Below are positions 1-8,593 of a stretch of DNA of 64,000 bases, one piece after another. A program made the position numbers and the translations under genes. The notes beneath the pieces are model-generated. The model worked only from the letters and a program-made list of their open reading frames with translations, did not search any database and had not been told where the DNA came from. Location: NCBI RefSeq assembly GCF_003201875.1, contig NZ_QJKD01000009.1:186001-250000 (forward strand), in the 5' to 3' direction. The DNA is from Hungatella effluvii. GTDB taxonomy: Bacteria > Bacillota > Clostridia > Lachnospirales > Lachnospiraceae. The stretch's first letter is position 1; each line of letters starts with the position of its first letter.

Positions 1-2
1 TT

Positions 3-1598
3 GAGCAGCTGATCCGCGATTATCTGCTGGATAATCCGTTTGAAGCTGTTCTCGTGGTAAGCCCGGAGAAGAACCTGACAGCGAAGGAAGACGAGAAGAC
101 TGCCGGACGTCTGGCCGCCTACAAGGCCTCGCTTTCTGAGGAGGAGATCAATGCTCTCGTGGAGCAGACCAAAGCGCTTCGGGAATACCAGGAAGCACCG
201 TCTTCTCAGGAGGAATTAAAGAAGATTCCCATGCTCTCCAGAGAGGATATCGGCAGGGAGCCGGAGGAGATTATCTGGGAAGAGAAGGAAGTCGAAGGCG
301 TGAAGGTGATTCATCATGAGATGTTTACCTCAGGCATCGGCTATTTGAAGCTGCTGTTTGACACCTCCCGGGTGCCAAAAGAAGACTTGTGTTATGTGGG
401 CCTGCTGAAATCTGTTCTGGGCTTTGTAGATACGGAGCACTATACGTATGGGGATCTGACGAGTGAGATCCATTTGAACAGCGGCGGCATTAATTTTAGT
501 GTCACATCCTATCCGAACTTAAAGAACAGCGCTGATTTTAAAGGCGTGTTTACCGCCAGCATCAGAGTGCTGTATGATAAGCTGGACTTCGGCTTCTCCA
601 TTCTCGGTGAGATCCTGAAAAATTCCATTCTGGACGACGAGAAACGGCTGGGAGAGGTGATCAGTGAGACCAGATCCAGAGGCAGGATGAAGCTGGAGGG
701 AGCATGCCATTCGGCGGCTGTAGCCAGAGCAACCTCCTATTTTTCTCCGACCTCCTATTATAATGACAACACAGGCGGAATCGGGTATTACCAGTTCTTA
801 GAGCAGATAGACAGAGATTATGCAGACCATAAGAATGAGATCATTGCCAGGTTAAAACAGGTGATGGAGCGCCTTTTCACCGTTAAAAACCTGCTGGTCA
901 GCTATACGGCCGATGAGGAGGGCTTCCGGCGGCTGCCGGCGGCGCTGCGGACATTAAAGGAAATACTCCCGGAAGGCAGCGGCGAGACGTATCCGTTTGC
1001 GTTTCCGGACGGAAACCGGAATGAGGGATTTAAGACGGCCTCCCAGGTTAATTACGTGGCCAGGTGCGGAACCTTTGCGGGAAGCGGCTTCTCCTATACG
1101 GGCGCGCTGCGTATTTTAAAGGTTATCTTGAGCTATGACTATCTGTGGATCAATTTAAGGGTCAAGGGCGGTGCCTACGGCTGCATGAGCGGCTTCGGAC
1201 GTTCGGGGGAAGGGTATTTAACCTCCTACCGTGATCCGAACTTAAGAGAGACGAATGAGATCTACGAGGGAATCGTGGAATATCTGAAGAATTTTGATGT
1301 GGATGACCGTGACATGACGAAGTATGTCATTGGCACCATCAGCGACATGGATGTGCCGTATCCGCCTTCCACGAAGGGAAGCCGCGGATTGTCTGCATAC
1401 CTTTCCGGTGTGGATGATGCCATGATGCAGCAGGAGAGAGACGAGATTTTAAATGCGACAAAGGAAGATATCCGGGCGCTCGCGCCGATCGTTAAAGCGG
1501 TTCTTTCAACAGGAAGCCTATGTGTGATCGGCAATGAGGAAAAGATAGAGGCAAATAAGGCGATGTTCCATGAAATAGAGACCTTATTCCACTCATAA
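3..1598 (+). CDS. M16C-family zinc metalloprotease (presequence-peptidase type), C-terminal part
   Basis: Only the last 531 residues are in the window. The frame is open through the left edge, so the start and the first catalytic lobe lie outside and the HXXEH zinc motif cannot be checked. The visible part begins with DNPFEAVLVVSPEKNL, followed by a charged helical linker and the two C-terminal M16-type alpha/beta lobes of the roughly 970-residue M16C enzymes (PreP, Cym1, falcilysin). These digest short unfolded peptides inside a clamshell chamber. Near the C-terminus RVKGGAYGCMSGF matches the conserved Arg/Tyr segment that helps hold substrate in M16 proteins. No signal peptide can be judged. 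It ends 64 bases before era. The family is secure; the substrate is inferred. Confidence 0.88.
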   Translation, partial: EQLIRDYLLDNPFEAVLVVSPEKNLTAKEDEKTAGRLAAYKASLSEEEINALVEQTKALREYQEAPSSQEELKKIPMLSREDIGREPEEIIWEEKEVEGVKVIHHEMFTSGIGYLKLLFDTSRVPKEDLCYVGLLKSVLGFVDTEHYTYGDLTSEIHLNSGGINFSVTSYPNLKNSADFKGVFTASIRVLYDKLDFGFSILGEILKNSILDDEKRLGEVISETRSRGRMKLEGACHSAAVARATSYFSPTSYYNDNTGGIGYYQFLEQIDRDYADHKNEIIARLKQVMERLFTVKNLLVSYTADEEGFRRLPAALRTLKEILPEGSGETYPFAFPDGNRNEGFKTASQVNYVARCGTFAGSGFSYTGALRILKVILSYDYLWINLRVKGGAYGCMSGFGRSGEGYLTSYRDPNLRETNEIYEGIVEYLKNFDVDDRDMTKYVIGTISDMDVPYPPSTKGSRGLSAYLSGVDDAMMQQERDEILNATKEDIRALAPIVKAVLSTGSLCVIGNEEKIEANKAMFHEIETLFHS

Positions 1599-1662
1599 AA
1601 AGTTACAGAAAAGGCCGCACCATAGAAAAACGAAAATTGACATCTATCACGAAGGAGAATGA

Positions 1663-2568
1663 ATGGATAAGAATTATAAATCAGGTTTTGTAACGTTGAT
1701 CGGACGTCCCAATGTGGGAAAATCCACACTGATGAACCATCTGATCGGCCAGAAGATCGCCATCACGTCAGATAAGCCCCAGACCACCAGAAACCGTATT
1801 CAGACCGTCTATACGGACGAGAGGGGACAGATCATCTTTCTGGACACTCCGGGAATCCACAAGGCAAAGAATAAGCTTGGCGAGTATATGGTGAGTGTGG
1901 CGGAGCATACCCTGAAGGAAGTGGATGTGGTGCTGTGGCTGGTGGAGCCGACCACGTTTATCGGAGCGGGAGAGCGCCATATCGCGGAGCAGCTTCAGAA
2001 CGTGAAGACACCGGTGATCCTGGTTATCAACAAGACCGACACCATAAAGAATCAGGAGGAGATCCTGGAGTTTATCTCTGCCTACAAGGATGTATGCAGC
2101 TTTGCGGAGATCGTTCCGGTGTCGGCGCTGAAGGATAAAAACACGGATCTGATGCTGGATTTAATCTACAAGTATCTGCCCTCCGGACCTCAGTACTACG
2201 ATGAGGACACCGTTACGGACCAGCCCATGCGCCAGATCGCAGCGGAGCTGATCCGTGAAAAAGCGCTGAGGCTGCTGAGCGACGAGATTCCCCACGGAAT
2301 CGCCGTCACCATCGAGAAGATGACAGAGCGGAAAAACGGCATGATGGACATTGAGGCCACGATTATCTGTGAGCGCGACTCCCACAAGGGAATCATCATC
2401 GGCAAGGGAGGCGCCATGCTAAAGAGAATCGGCAGCGCGGCGCGCCGGGAGATCGAGGGTCTGATGGACACCCAGGTGAACTTACAGATCTGGGTCAAGG
2501 TACGGAAGGAATGGCGTGACAGCGAACTGTATATGAAAAACTACGGATACAATGGAAAAGAAATTTAG
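1663..2568 (+). CDS. era: GTPase Era
   Basis: A 301-residue Ras-like GTPase with a C-terminal KH domain. Era binds the 3' end of 16S rRNA and acts in 30S subunit maturation, loosely attached to the membrane. Seen in sequence: P-loop GRPNVGKS (residues 14-21), switch I TTRNRIQTVY (41-50), G3 DTPGIH (61-66), G4 NKTD (123-126), and the KH-domain segment GKGGAMLKRIGSAARREIE near residue 245. Length is the usual one. The ATG has an AAGGAG site just upstream. recO follows after 6 bases, the common clostridial order. Confidence 0.98.
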   Translation: MDKNYKSGFVTLIGRPNVGKSTLMNHLIGQKIAITSDKPQTTRNRIQTVYTDERGQIIFLDTPGIHKAKNKLGEYMVSVAEHTLKEVDVVLWLVEPTTFIGAGERHIAEQLQNVKTPVILVINKTDTIKNQEEILEFISAYKDVCSFAEIVPVSALKDKNTDLMLDLIYKYLPSGPQYYDEDTVTDQPMRQIAAELIREKALRLLSDEIPHGIAVTIEKMTERKNGMMDIEATIICERDSHKGIIIGKGGAMLKRIGSAARREIEGLMDTQVNLQIWVKVRKEWRDSELYMKNYGYNGKEI

Positions 2569-2574
2569 AAACGG

Positions 2575-3246
2575 GTGATCGAAGTGAGAGAGGCTGTCAG
2601 GCTTACAGGGATGGTGTTAAAGGCCGTTCCGTCCGGGGAGATGGACAAACGTCTGGTGATCCTTACGAAGGAACGCGGTAAAATTACGGCGTTTGCCAGG
2701 GGCGCCAGAAGGCCGGGCAGCATGCTCATGGCCTGCGGCCGTCCCTTTGCCTTCGGGCAGTTTACGTTATATGAAGGGCGGGATGCCTATTCCCTGCAGT
2801 CGGCGGAAATCTCCAATTACTTTGACGAGCTTTCCATGGACGTGGAGGGAACGTGCTACGGCTCCTATTTCCTGGAGTTTACGGACTACTATACCAGGGA
2901 GAATATGGACGGCACGGCCATGCTGAAGCTGTTATACCAGTCGGTGAGGGCCCTTTTAAAGCCGGCGGTTCCCAACGAACTGGTCCGGCGCGTGTACGAA
3001 CTGAAGGCCATGGCCATCAACGGGGAGTACACGGAAAAGCCCCCCAGGGAAGTCAGCGATTCGGCCAATTACACATGGGAGTTCGTCGTGCTGTCGCCGG
3101 TCGAGCATCTCTATACCTTTGCGCTGACCGATGATGTATCCAGGGAATTTGGGCGGTGCGTGGAGATCAATAAGAAGCGGTTTATCGACAGGGAATTTCA
3201 TTCACTGGATATTCTGGAGGCGATGACAGGGCGGCGGCCTCTGTGA
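2575..3246 (+). CDS. recO: DNA repair protein RecO
   Basis: 223 residues starting at GTG. RecO loads RecA on SSB-coated single strands and anneals strands in the RecFOR pathway. The N-terminal OB-fold segment is recognisable (LTGMVLKAVPSGEMDKRLVI, then LTKERGKITAFARGARRP), followed by the helical C-terminal domain. I see no four-cysteine zinc site in the C-terminal part, which many but not all RecO proteins carry. The gene lies 6 bases behind era and is probably co-transcribed with it. It is slightly shorter than the usual 240-250 residues. Confidence 0.93.
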   Translation: MIEVREAVRLTGMVLKAVPSGEMDKRLVILTKERGKITAFARGARRPGSMLMACGRPFAFGQFTLYEGRDAYSLQSAEISNYFDELSMDVEGTCYGSYFLEFTDYYTRENMDGTAMLKLLYQSVRALLKPAVPNELVRRVYELKAMAINGEYTEKPPREVSDSANYTWEFVVLSPVEHLYTFALTDDVSREFGRCVEINKKRFIDREFHSLDILEAMTGRRPL

Positions 3247-3301
3247 TAATGGGGCTGCTATGGTGATTGGGAAATTTCTTAATTGGAGGATCTATAAAGT
3301 A

Positions 3302-3330
3302 TTGAAATGACGGGATGCATTTGGTATACT
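3302..3330 (+). promoter_or_regulatory. Sigma-A-type promoter, distal, before the 3459 lipoprotein
   Basis: TTGAAA at 3302-3307, a 17-base spacer and TATACT at 3325-3330. It lies between recO and the lipoprotein gene and would give a leader of about 120 bases. Confidence 0.6.
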
Positions 3331-3395
3331 ATGAACACTTGGTGAGTTTTTTAACAAACCTGGTAAGAATGCACGCCTAAACACATAATGAGGTC

Positions 3396-3424
3396 TTTCG
3401 CGAACCTGGTGTTTATGGTATAAT
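3396..3424 (+). promoter_or_regulatory. Second promoter before the 3459 lipoprotein
   Basis: TATAAT at 3419-3424 with a poor -35 (TTTCGC, 3396-3401) at 17 bases. Together with the upstream promoter it makes a tandem pair. The weak -35 suggests dependence on an activator or low strength. Confidence 0.45.
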
Positions 3425-3458
3425 GCTTTCGTATGCGCCAAATGCAGGAGGATGATAA

Positions 3459-4085
3459 ATGAAAAAAATGAAAGCGGTCCTGGCGGTTCTCATCACAGCG
3501 GGGATACTTGCCGGATGTGCCGGAAGAGGGGGAACAAGTACCTTTGAACCTAAGAGCAGCGGCATTTTCGTGACGGATGCGGGAACTTTTTCAACGGCTA
3601 CCGTTGAGACGTACGACAGCCAGGATTATTATAGTGAAGAGGAATGGAAGTCCTTCCTTGAAGAAAACGTGGCGGCGTATAACGCCGAACACGGAGAGGG
3701 AGCGGTTACCTTACAGTCATGCAGTTTAAAGGAAGGTACGGCCAGCATGATCTTCGATTATGCGACAGGAAGCGACTTAGCGCAGTTTACTGCCATTTAT
3801 GAGGACACGGCCAATCAGGTGAACTCCATCGATATTATTCCTGTGGCCCAGGCCCTGGAAGAAGCGGGGGCGGCCGGAACGATCTTTATCAAGACAGCGG
3901 ACGGCAAGACGGCATCCACAGATGAGATCGCGAAGAAGACCGACTATCACGTCGTTGCCGTGGACGGCGGACCGATAAAGATTCAGACAGAAGGAAAGAT
4001 CATGTACACCTCCGACGGGGTAAAATTAAACAGCAGCTTCATAGCGGAGCTGTCGGAAGGAAAGAATTACATCATATTCAAATAA
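3459..4085 (+). CDS. Predicted lipoprotein of unknown function
   Basis: 208 residues. A type II signal peptide is clear: Lys-rich start, hydrophobic core and the lipobox LAGC with the lipidated Cys at position 20. The mature part is acidic, begins with a Gly/Ser/Thr-rich tether, and has no motif I recognise. It should be anchored on the outer face of the membrane. The start is supported by an AGGAGG site 8 bases upstream. The gene stands between recO and glyQS with two promoters of its own, and only 43 bases separate it from the synthetase gene, so the two may share a transcript. Confidence 0.75.
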   Translation: MKKMKAVLAVLITAGILAGCAGRGGTSTFEPKSSGIFVTDAGTFSTATVETYDSQDYYSEEEWKSFLEENVAAYNAEHGEGAVTLQSCSLKEGTASMIFDYATGSDLAQFTAIYEDTANQVNSIDIIPVAQALEEAGAAGTIFIKTADGKTASTDEIAKKTDYHVVAVDGGPIKIQTEGKIMYTSDGVKLNSSFIAELSEGKNYIIFK

Positions 4086-4128
4086 AGAATCCGGAGCGGA
4101 TGGAATAAAATAAGAGAGGTTTGAGGAC

Positions 4129-5517
4129 ATGGAAAAGACAATGGAAAAAATTGTAGCGCTGGCAAAATCAAGGGGATTCGTTTATCCGGGTTCTGAGATT
4201 TACGGCGGCCTTGCAAATACCTGGGATTACGGCAATTTAGGTGTGGAACTGAAGAACAATGTAAAAAAGGCGTGGTGGCAGAAATTCGTTCAGGAAAGCC
4301 CGTATAACGTGGGTGTGGACTGCGCTATCTTAATGAACTCACAGACCTGGGTGGCTTCCGGCCATTTAGGCGGCTTCTCCGATCCGTTGATGGACTGTAA
4401 GGCCTGCAAGGAGCGTTTCCGCGCGGATAAGCTGATCGAGGATTACATGGCTGAACACGGAATCACGATCGAAGGTTCTGTAGACGCCTGGTCTCAGGAA
4501 GAGATGAAAAAGTACATCGAGGACAACAACATCTGCTGTCCGAGCTGCGGAAAGCATGATTTCACTGATATCCGCCAGTTCAACTTAATGTTTAAGACAT
4601 TCCAGGGTGTTACGGAAGATGCGAAGAACACCGTATACTTAAGACCAGAGACGGCACAGGGAATCTTTGTAAACTTTAAGAATGTACAGAGAACCTCCAG
4701 AAAGAAAATCCCGTTCGGCATCGGGCAGGTTGGTAAATCCTTCCGCAACGAGATTACGCCGGGTAACTTTACCTTCCGTACCAGAGAGTTTGAACAGATG
4801 GAGCTGGAATTCTTCTGTGAGCCTGGAACCGATTTGGAGTGGTTCTCCTATTGGAAACAGTTCTGTATTGACTGGCTGAAGACGCTGGGCATGAAAGAAG
4901 ACGAGATGCGCGCCCGTGACCATGCTCCGGAAGAGCTCTGCTTCTACAGCAAGGCTACTACGGATATCGAGTTCTTATTCCCGTTTGGATGGGGTGAGCT
5001 CTGGGGTGTTGCGGACAGAACGGATTACGACTTAACGCAGCATCAGAACACGTCCGGTCAGGACATGTCCTACTTTGATGATGAGAAGAAAGAGAAATAT
5101 ATTCCGTACGTAATTGAGCCGTCACTCGGCGCTGACCGTGTGACCCTGGCGTTCTTATGTTCCGCATACGACGAGGAAGAAATCGGAGAAGGCGACGTGC
5201 GTACCGTTCTCCATTTCCATCCGGCCATTGCGCCGGTGAAGATCGGTGTGCTTCCGCTTTCCAAGAAACTGAACGAGGGCGCCGAGAAGGTGTACTCTGA
5301 GCTTTCCAAGTATTATAACTGTGAATTTGACGACAGAGGCAACATCGGAAAACGCTACAGAAGACAGGATGAGATTGGAACACCGTTCTGCGTAACATAC
5401 GATTTTGATTCTGAAGAAGATCATGCAGTTACGGTCCGCGACCGCGACACCATGGAGCAGGTGAGAGTTCCGATCACAGAACTGAAGAATTATTTCGAGG
5501 ATAAATTTCGCTTTTAG
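4129..5517 (+). CDS. glyQS: Glycyl-tRNA synthetase (alpha2 type)
   Basis: 462 residues, the single-chain class II enzyme that charges tRNA-Gly with glycine. The N-terminus KSRGFVYPGSEIYGGLANTW is characteristic. Four cysteines in two pairs (CKAC and CCPSC) form the zinc-type insertion of this family. Motif 2 reads FRNEITPGNFTFRTREFEQM and motif 3 lies around EPSLGADRV. An anticodon-binding domain forms the last 100 residues. No T-box leader precedes it; the 43-base gap is too short and no specifier or antiterminator element was seen further upstream. Confidence 0.98.
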   Translation: MEKTMEKIVALAKSRGFVYPGSEIYGGLANTWDYGNLGVELKNNVKKAWWQKFVQESPYNVGVDCAILMNSQTWVASGHLGGFSDPLMDCKACKERFRADKLIEDYMAEHGITIEGSVDAWSQEEMKKYIEDNNICCPSCGKHDFTDIRQFNLMFKTFQGVTEDAKNTVYLRPETAQGIFVNFKNVQRTSRKKIPFGIGQVGKSFRNEITPGNFTFRTREFEQMELEFFCEPGTDLEWFSYWKQFCIDWLKTLGMKEDEMRARDHAPEELCFYSKATTDIEFLFPFGWGELWGVADRTDYDLTQHQNTSGQDMSYFDDEKKEKYIPYVIEPSLGADRVTLAFLCSAYDEEEIGEGDVRTVLHFHPAIAPVKIGVLPLSKKLNEGAEKVYSELSKYYNCEFDDRGNIGKRYRRQDEIGTPFCVTYDFDSEEDHAVTVRDRDTMEQVRVPITELKNYFEDKFRF

Positions 5518-5527
5518 CGACTGAGCC

Positions 5528-5575
5528 GGGCCGACCGTCTCCGGATAAGAATACAGATCCGGTGGCGGCCGGTCC
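5528..5575 (+). terminator. Possible terminator hairpin after glyQS
   Basis: A GC-rich 19-base stem with several wobble or mismatched positions encloses a 10-base loop (AAGAATACAG). Only a short GATTT follows, so it may be a weak terminator or a stabilising 3' hairpin. Confidence 0.4.
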
Positions 5576-5640
5576 GATTTCAGTTTACAGTTCATAAAAC
5601 AGGTTAAACCAGACTCTTGACTTTTGAAGGGGGTGATCGG

Positions 5641-6534
5641 ATGATTCTGGAGAAATTGAAGCAGATGGAAGGTTTTACCCACCAGGAGCAGGCGGTGGCA
5701 CGGTATATTCTGGATCACGTGGAGGAAATCCAGCAGATGTCCACGGAGGAACTGGCCAGGGTATCCTATACCAGCAAGGCTACGGTGGTCCGGCTGTGCA
5801 AAAAGCTGGAGGTGGAGGGATATCAGGAGCTGAAATTAAAGCTGGTCTCAGAGATGGTGCAGAATATCCGGGTCAACCAGCTCTTAAGCAAGGAGCCAAT
5901 TACGGAGAAAAGTACATTTACGGATATCATCAATACACTGCCGAAACTGTATGACAAGGCCATTACCGACACGGAGCTGTGCATGGACAGGAATGTTATG
6001 ATCCGCGTCTGCAACAGGATTAAGTCGGCGGACAGGATCGATATCTATGGCAGCGGCATCAGCTATATTCTGGCCCAGTCGGCGGCATTTAAGTTTGCCA
6101 CTCTCGGGATGGAGTGCGCGGCTTATGAGAGTGTCAACGCTCATTATCTCTCCGCAGGGAAAAAGAAAAAGGCGGTGTCCTTTGTCATCACATTTACCGG
6201 GGCAAACAAGAATATGATTGAGACCGCCCGATATTTAAAGGAGACGACGGGATCGTATGTGGTGGGAATCGTGGGCCGTCACAATGAGGAAATCCGCAAA
6301 TGGTGTCATGAGATCGTGGAAATCCCGTCCAGGGACTCCCTGCTCAGCTTAAAAGTGATTACCTCCTTTACAGCCACCACCTATGTGCTGGACATCTTCT
6401 TCTCCATGCTTCTCGCACAGACCTATGAAAGTCATGTAAAATCGTCTCTTGAAATGGTTTGCCACGAGACCCTCAGGATCGGGGTGGACTACTGGAATCT
6501 GAAGGAACCAACGGATGAAGAGGAGAACTCATAA
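5641..6534 (+). CDS. RpiR-family transcriptional regulator
   Basis: 297 residues from the ATG at 5641, chosen over an in-frame TTG at 5617 because an AAGGGGGTGA ribosome site lies 6 bases before it. The N-terminal helix-turn-helix (about residues 1-80, with MSTEELARVSYTSKATVVRL) is followed by a SIS phosphosugar-binding domain (about 120-270, with the IYGSGISYILAQ loop). Family members sense phosphorylated sugars. Its place directly before a beta-glucoside PTS and a phospho-beta-glucosidase suggests it controls them, probably sensing a 6-phospho-glucoside or glucose 6-phosphate. Repressor versus activator cannot be told from sequence. Confidence 0.9.
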   Translation: MILEKLKQMEGFTHQEQAVARYILDHVEEIQQMSTEELARVSYTSKATVVRLCKKLEVEGYQELKLKLVSEMVQNIRVNQLLSKEPITEKSTFTDIINTLPKLYDKAITDTELCMDRNVMIRVCNRIKSADRIDIYGSGISYILAQSAAFKFATLGMECAAYESVNAHYLSAGKKKKAVSFVITFTGANKNMIETARYLKETTGSYVVGIVGRHNEEIRKWCHEIVEIPSRDSLLSLKVITSFTATTYVLDIFFSMLLAQTYESHVKSSLEMVCHETLRIGVDYWNLKEPTDEEENS

Positions 6535-6579
6535 TAAAGCCGTATCAATCGCCTGAAGTCATATCAGAATCTGTTTTTG

Positions 6580-6611
6580 AACCGCTGTTTCAAAAAAACG
6601 GCGGTTTTTTT
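6580..6611 (+). terminator. Terminator after the RpiR gene
   Basis: Eleven-base stem (6580-6590 with 6596-6606, one G-U pair) and a run of seven T. It separates the regulator from the PTS gene, which therefore probably has its own promoter. Confidence 0.75.
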
Positions 6612-6621
6612 GATGAATTTT

Positions 6622-6646
6622 GAAACGGTGAACCATTTCACGTTTT
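6622..6646. promoter_or_regulatory. Candidate RpiR operator before the PTS gene
   Basis: Imperfect palindrome: GAAACGGTGAA, four bases, then TTCACGTTTTC. It lies about 70 bases before the PTS start codon, between the regulator's terminator and the transporter gene, the expected place for a local operator. A clear -35/-10 pair was not found nearby. Confidence 0.45.
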
Positions 6647-6713
6647 CCGTAGTGAAGATATGGGCATGATGTGTTACGATGAGTCCATTAAAAGAAAAGA
6701 GGGGACCGAGTAA

Positions 6714-8582
6714 ATGGATTATAAAAAACTTGCAGAAGAAATCCTTATAAAAGTCGGCGGAGAGGAGAATATCTCCGGACTCACCCACTGTGCAACCAGA
6801 CTTCGCTTTAATTTAAAAGACGAGGGAAAGGCACAGACGGAGGCCTTAAAGAAGGTGAACGGCGTCATGGGCGTCATCAGCAAAGGCGGCCAGTATCAGG
6901 TCGTGATTGGCAGTGATGTGGCCAGTGTGTATAAGCCGCTGACAGAGCTGTGCGAACGCACGGAGGAAGGAGAAAACGGCTCAGGGAAAGAGAAAAAGGA
7001 CGACAGGAAGGTGGTAGCGCGGATGGTGGATACACTTTCCGGCATCTTTACACCGATTCTTCCGGCCATCACCGCCGCGGGTATGATTAAGGCTATCCTT
7101 GCACTTTTAACGGCGTTCAGCCTTGTGGACAAGACGGGTACCACCTATCAGACCCTGAATTTTATGGCGGACGCGGCGTTCTATTTCCTGCCGATACTGC
7201 TGGCGAATTCCGCGGCTAAAAAGTTTAAATGCAACCCTTACCTGGCAATGATGCTGGGCGGCATGCTGCTTCACCCGGATTTCGTCAATATGGTGGCGGC
7301 GTCGAAAGAGAGCGGGGAAGCGATCCGTATCTTCCTGCTCCCGATCACCAACGCAGGATATTCATCCTCCGTGCTTCCGATTATTCTGATCGTATGGTTC
7401 ATGTCCTATGTAGAGCCGATTGCAGACAGAATCTCTCCAAAACCAGTGAAATTCTTTACAAAGCCTCTGATCACTGCCATCGTCACGGGAATCGTGGGTC
7501 TGGTGGTCATCGGACCGATCGGAACCATTATCAGCAATTTAATTGCCTCAGGCGTACACAGTTTAAACAATTACTGCAGCTGGCTGGTACCGGCTCTGGT
7601 AGGTGCGTTTACACCGCTTTTAGTCATGACGGGAACCCATTACGGCCTGATTCCCATCGGAATCAACAACCGTATGACTATGGGCTACGATACCCTGATC
7701 TATCCGGGTATGCTTGGATCCAACGTGGCTCAGGGCGGAGCTGCCCTGGCGGTCGCCATTAAGAGTAAGAAGTCAGAGATAAGGCAGCTGGCGTCTTCCG
7801 CCGGAATTACGGCTGTCTGCGGAATTACAGAACCTGCGCTCTACGGTATCAACATCCGTTTCAAAACACCCCTGTACGCGGCTATGATCGGCGGAGGTGT
7901 GGGCGGTTTCCTCATGGGAATCCTAAATGTTAAGAACTACTCAGGCGGTTCACCGGGATTTTTGACACTGCCCAGCTATTTAGGCGGCGATACGCTGACC
8001 GGCTTCTACTTTGCCTGTGCGGGCGCGGTTGTCAGTGTTGTAATCGCATTTATCATTTCCTATGTTCTTTATAAGGATCCGCAGGAAGAAGGCGGTGAAA
8101 AGGCTTCCGAAAAGTCTTCCGGAAAAGAGAAGGAGGTTGTGATTGCCGCTCCGCTGACCGGCGAAGCAGTATCCCTGGAAACAGTCAATGATCCCACATT
8201 TTCGGAAGGCATTCTGGGGAAAGGCATGGCGATTATGCCTTCCGAAGGCCGCGTGGTATCTCCTGTGAACGGAACCATTGCCACGATCTTTGAAACCGGC
8301 CACGCGATGGGGCTTGTGTCGGAGGACGGGACGGAGATTCTGATCCATGTGGGACTGGACACGGTAAACTTAAAGGGAAAGCATTTCCATGTAAAAATGA
8401 AGTCCGGAGACACGGTAAAAGTGGGAGACTGCATTCTGGAATTTGATTTAGAAGCGATGAAAGCGGAAGGATACGATGTGATCACACCAGTTATCATATC
8501 CAATCATTTTAACTACAGTACTGTGGAAGCAGCGGCCGAGGGCCGTGTGAAGACGGGAGAACCGCTTTTGAGGCTGCTGTGA
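6714..8582 (+). CDS. bglF: Beta-glucoside-specific PTS permease, EIIBCA
   Basis: 622 residues in the order EIIB-EIIC-EIIA. It imports and phosphorylates aryl-beta-glucosides or cellobiose-type sugars with phosphate from HPr. The EIIB phosphorylation Cys is C26 in LTHCATRLRF. The EIIC domain (about 100-455) has some ten membrane segments and the substrate motif GITEPALYGIN. The EIIA active His is H545 in ILIHVGLDTVNLKGKHF. All three phosphotransfer sites are intact, so no partner IIA protein is needed. The stop overlaps the region of the next gene's ribosome site, so the two are translationally close. Exact sugar is inferred from the neighbour. Confidence 0.95.
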   Translation: MDYKKLAEEILIKVGGEENISGLTHCATRLRFNLKDEGKAQTEALKKVNGVMGVISKGGQYQVVIGSDVASVYKPLTELCERTEEGENGSGKEKKDDRKVVARMVDTLSGIFTPILPAITAAGMIKAILALLTAFSLVDKTGTTYQTLNFMADAAFYFLPILLANSAAKKFKCNPYLAMMLGGMLLHPDFVNMVAASKESGEAIRIFLLPITNAGYSSSVLPIILIVWFMSYVEPIADRISPKPVKFFTKPLITAIVTGIVGLVVIGPIGTIISNLIASGVHSLNNYCSWLVPALVGAFTPLLVMTGTHYGLIPIGINNRMTMGYDTLIYPGMLGSNVAQGGAALAVAIKSKKSEIRQLASSAGITAVCGITEPALYGINIRFKTPLYAAMIGGGVGGFLMGILNVKNYSGGSPGFLTLPSYLGGDTLTGFYFACAGAVVSVVIAFIISYVLYKDPQEEGGEKASEKSSGKEKEVVIAAPLTGEAVSLETVNDPTFSEGILGKGMAIMPSEGRVVSPVNGTIATIFETGHAMGLVSEDGTEILIHVGLDTVNLKGKHFHVKMKSGDTVKVGDCILEFDLEAMKAEGYDVITPVIISNHFNYSTVEAAAEGRVKTGEPLLRLL

Positions 8583-8593
8583 TGGAGGGAACC

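Noticed and set aside
3247..4128. T-box riboswitch for glyQS
   Set aside because: No antiterminator consensus or specifier stem was found, and the gap before glyQS is only 43 bases.
5617..5640. TTG start of the RpiR gene eight codons upstream
   Set aside because: The strong ribosome site lies between this TTG and the ATG at 5641, which fits only the later start.
6580..6713. LicT/BglG-type RAT antiterminator before the PTS gene
   Set aside because: No RAT sequence overlaps the terminator, and the adjacent regulator is of the RpiR type, not an antiterminator.
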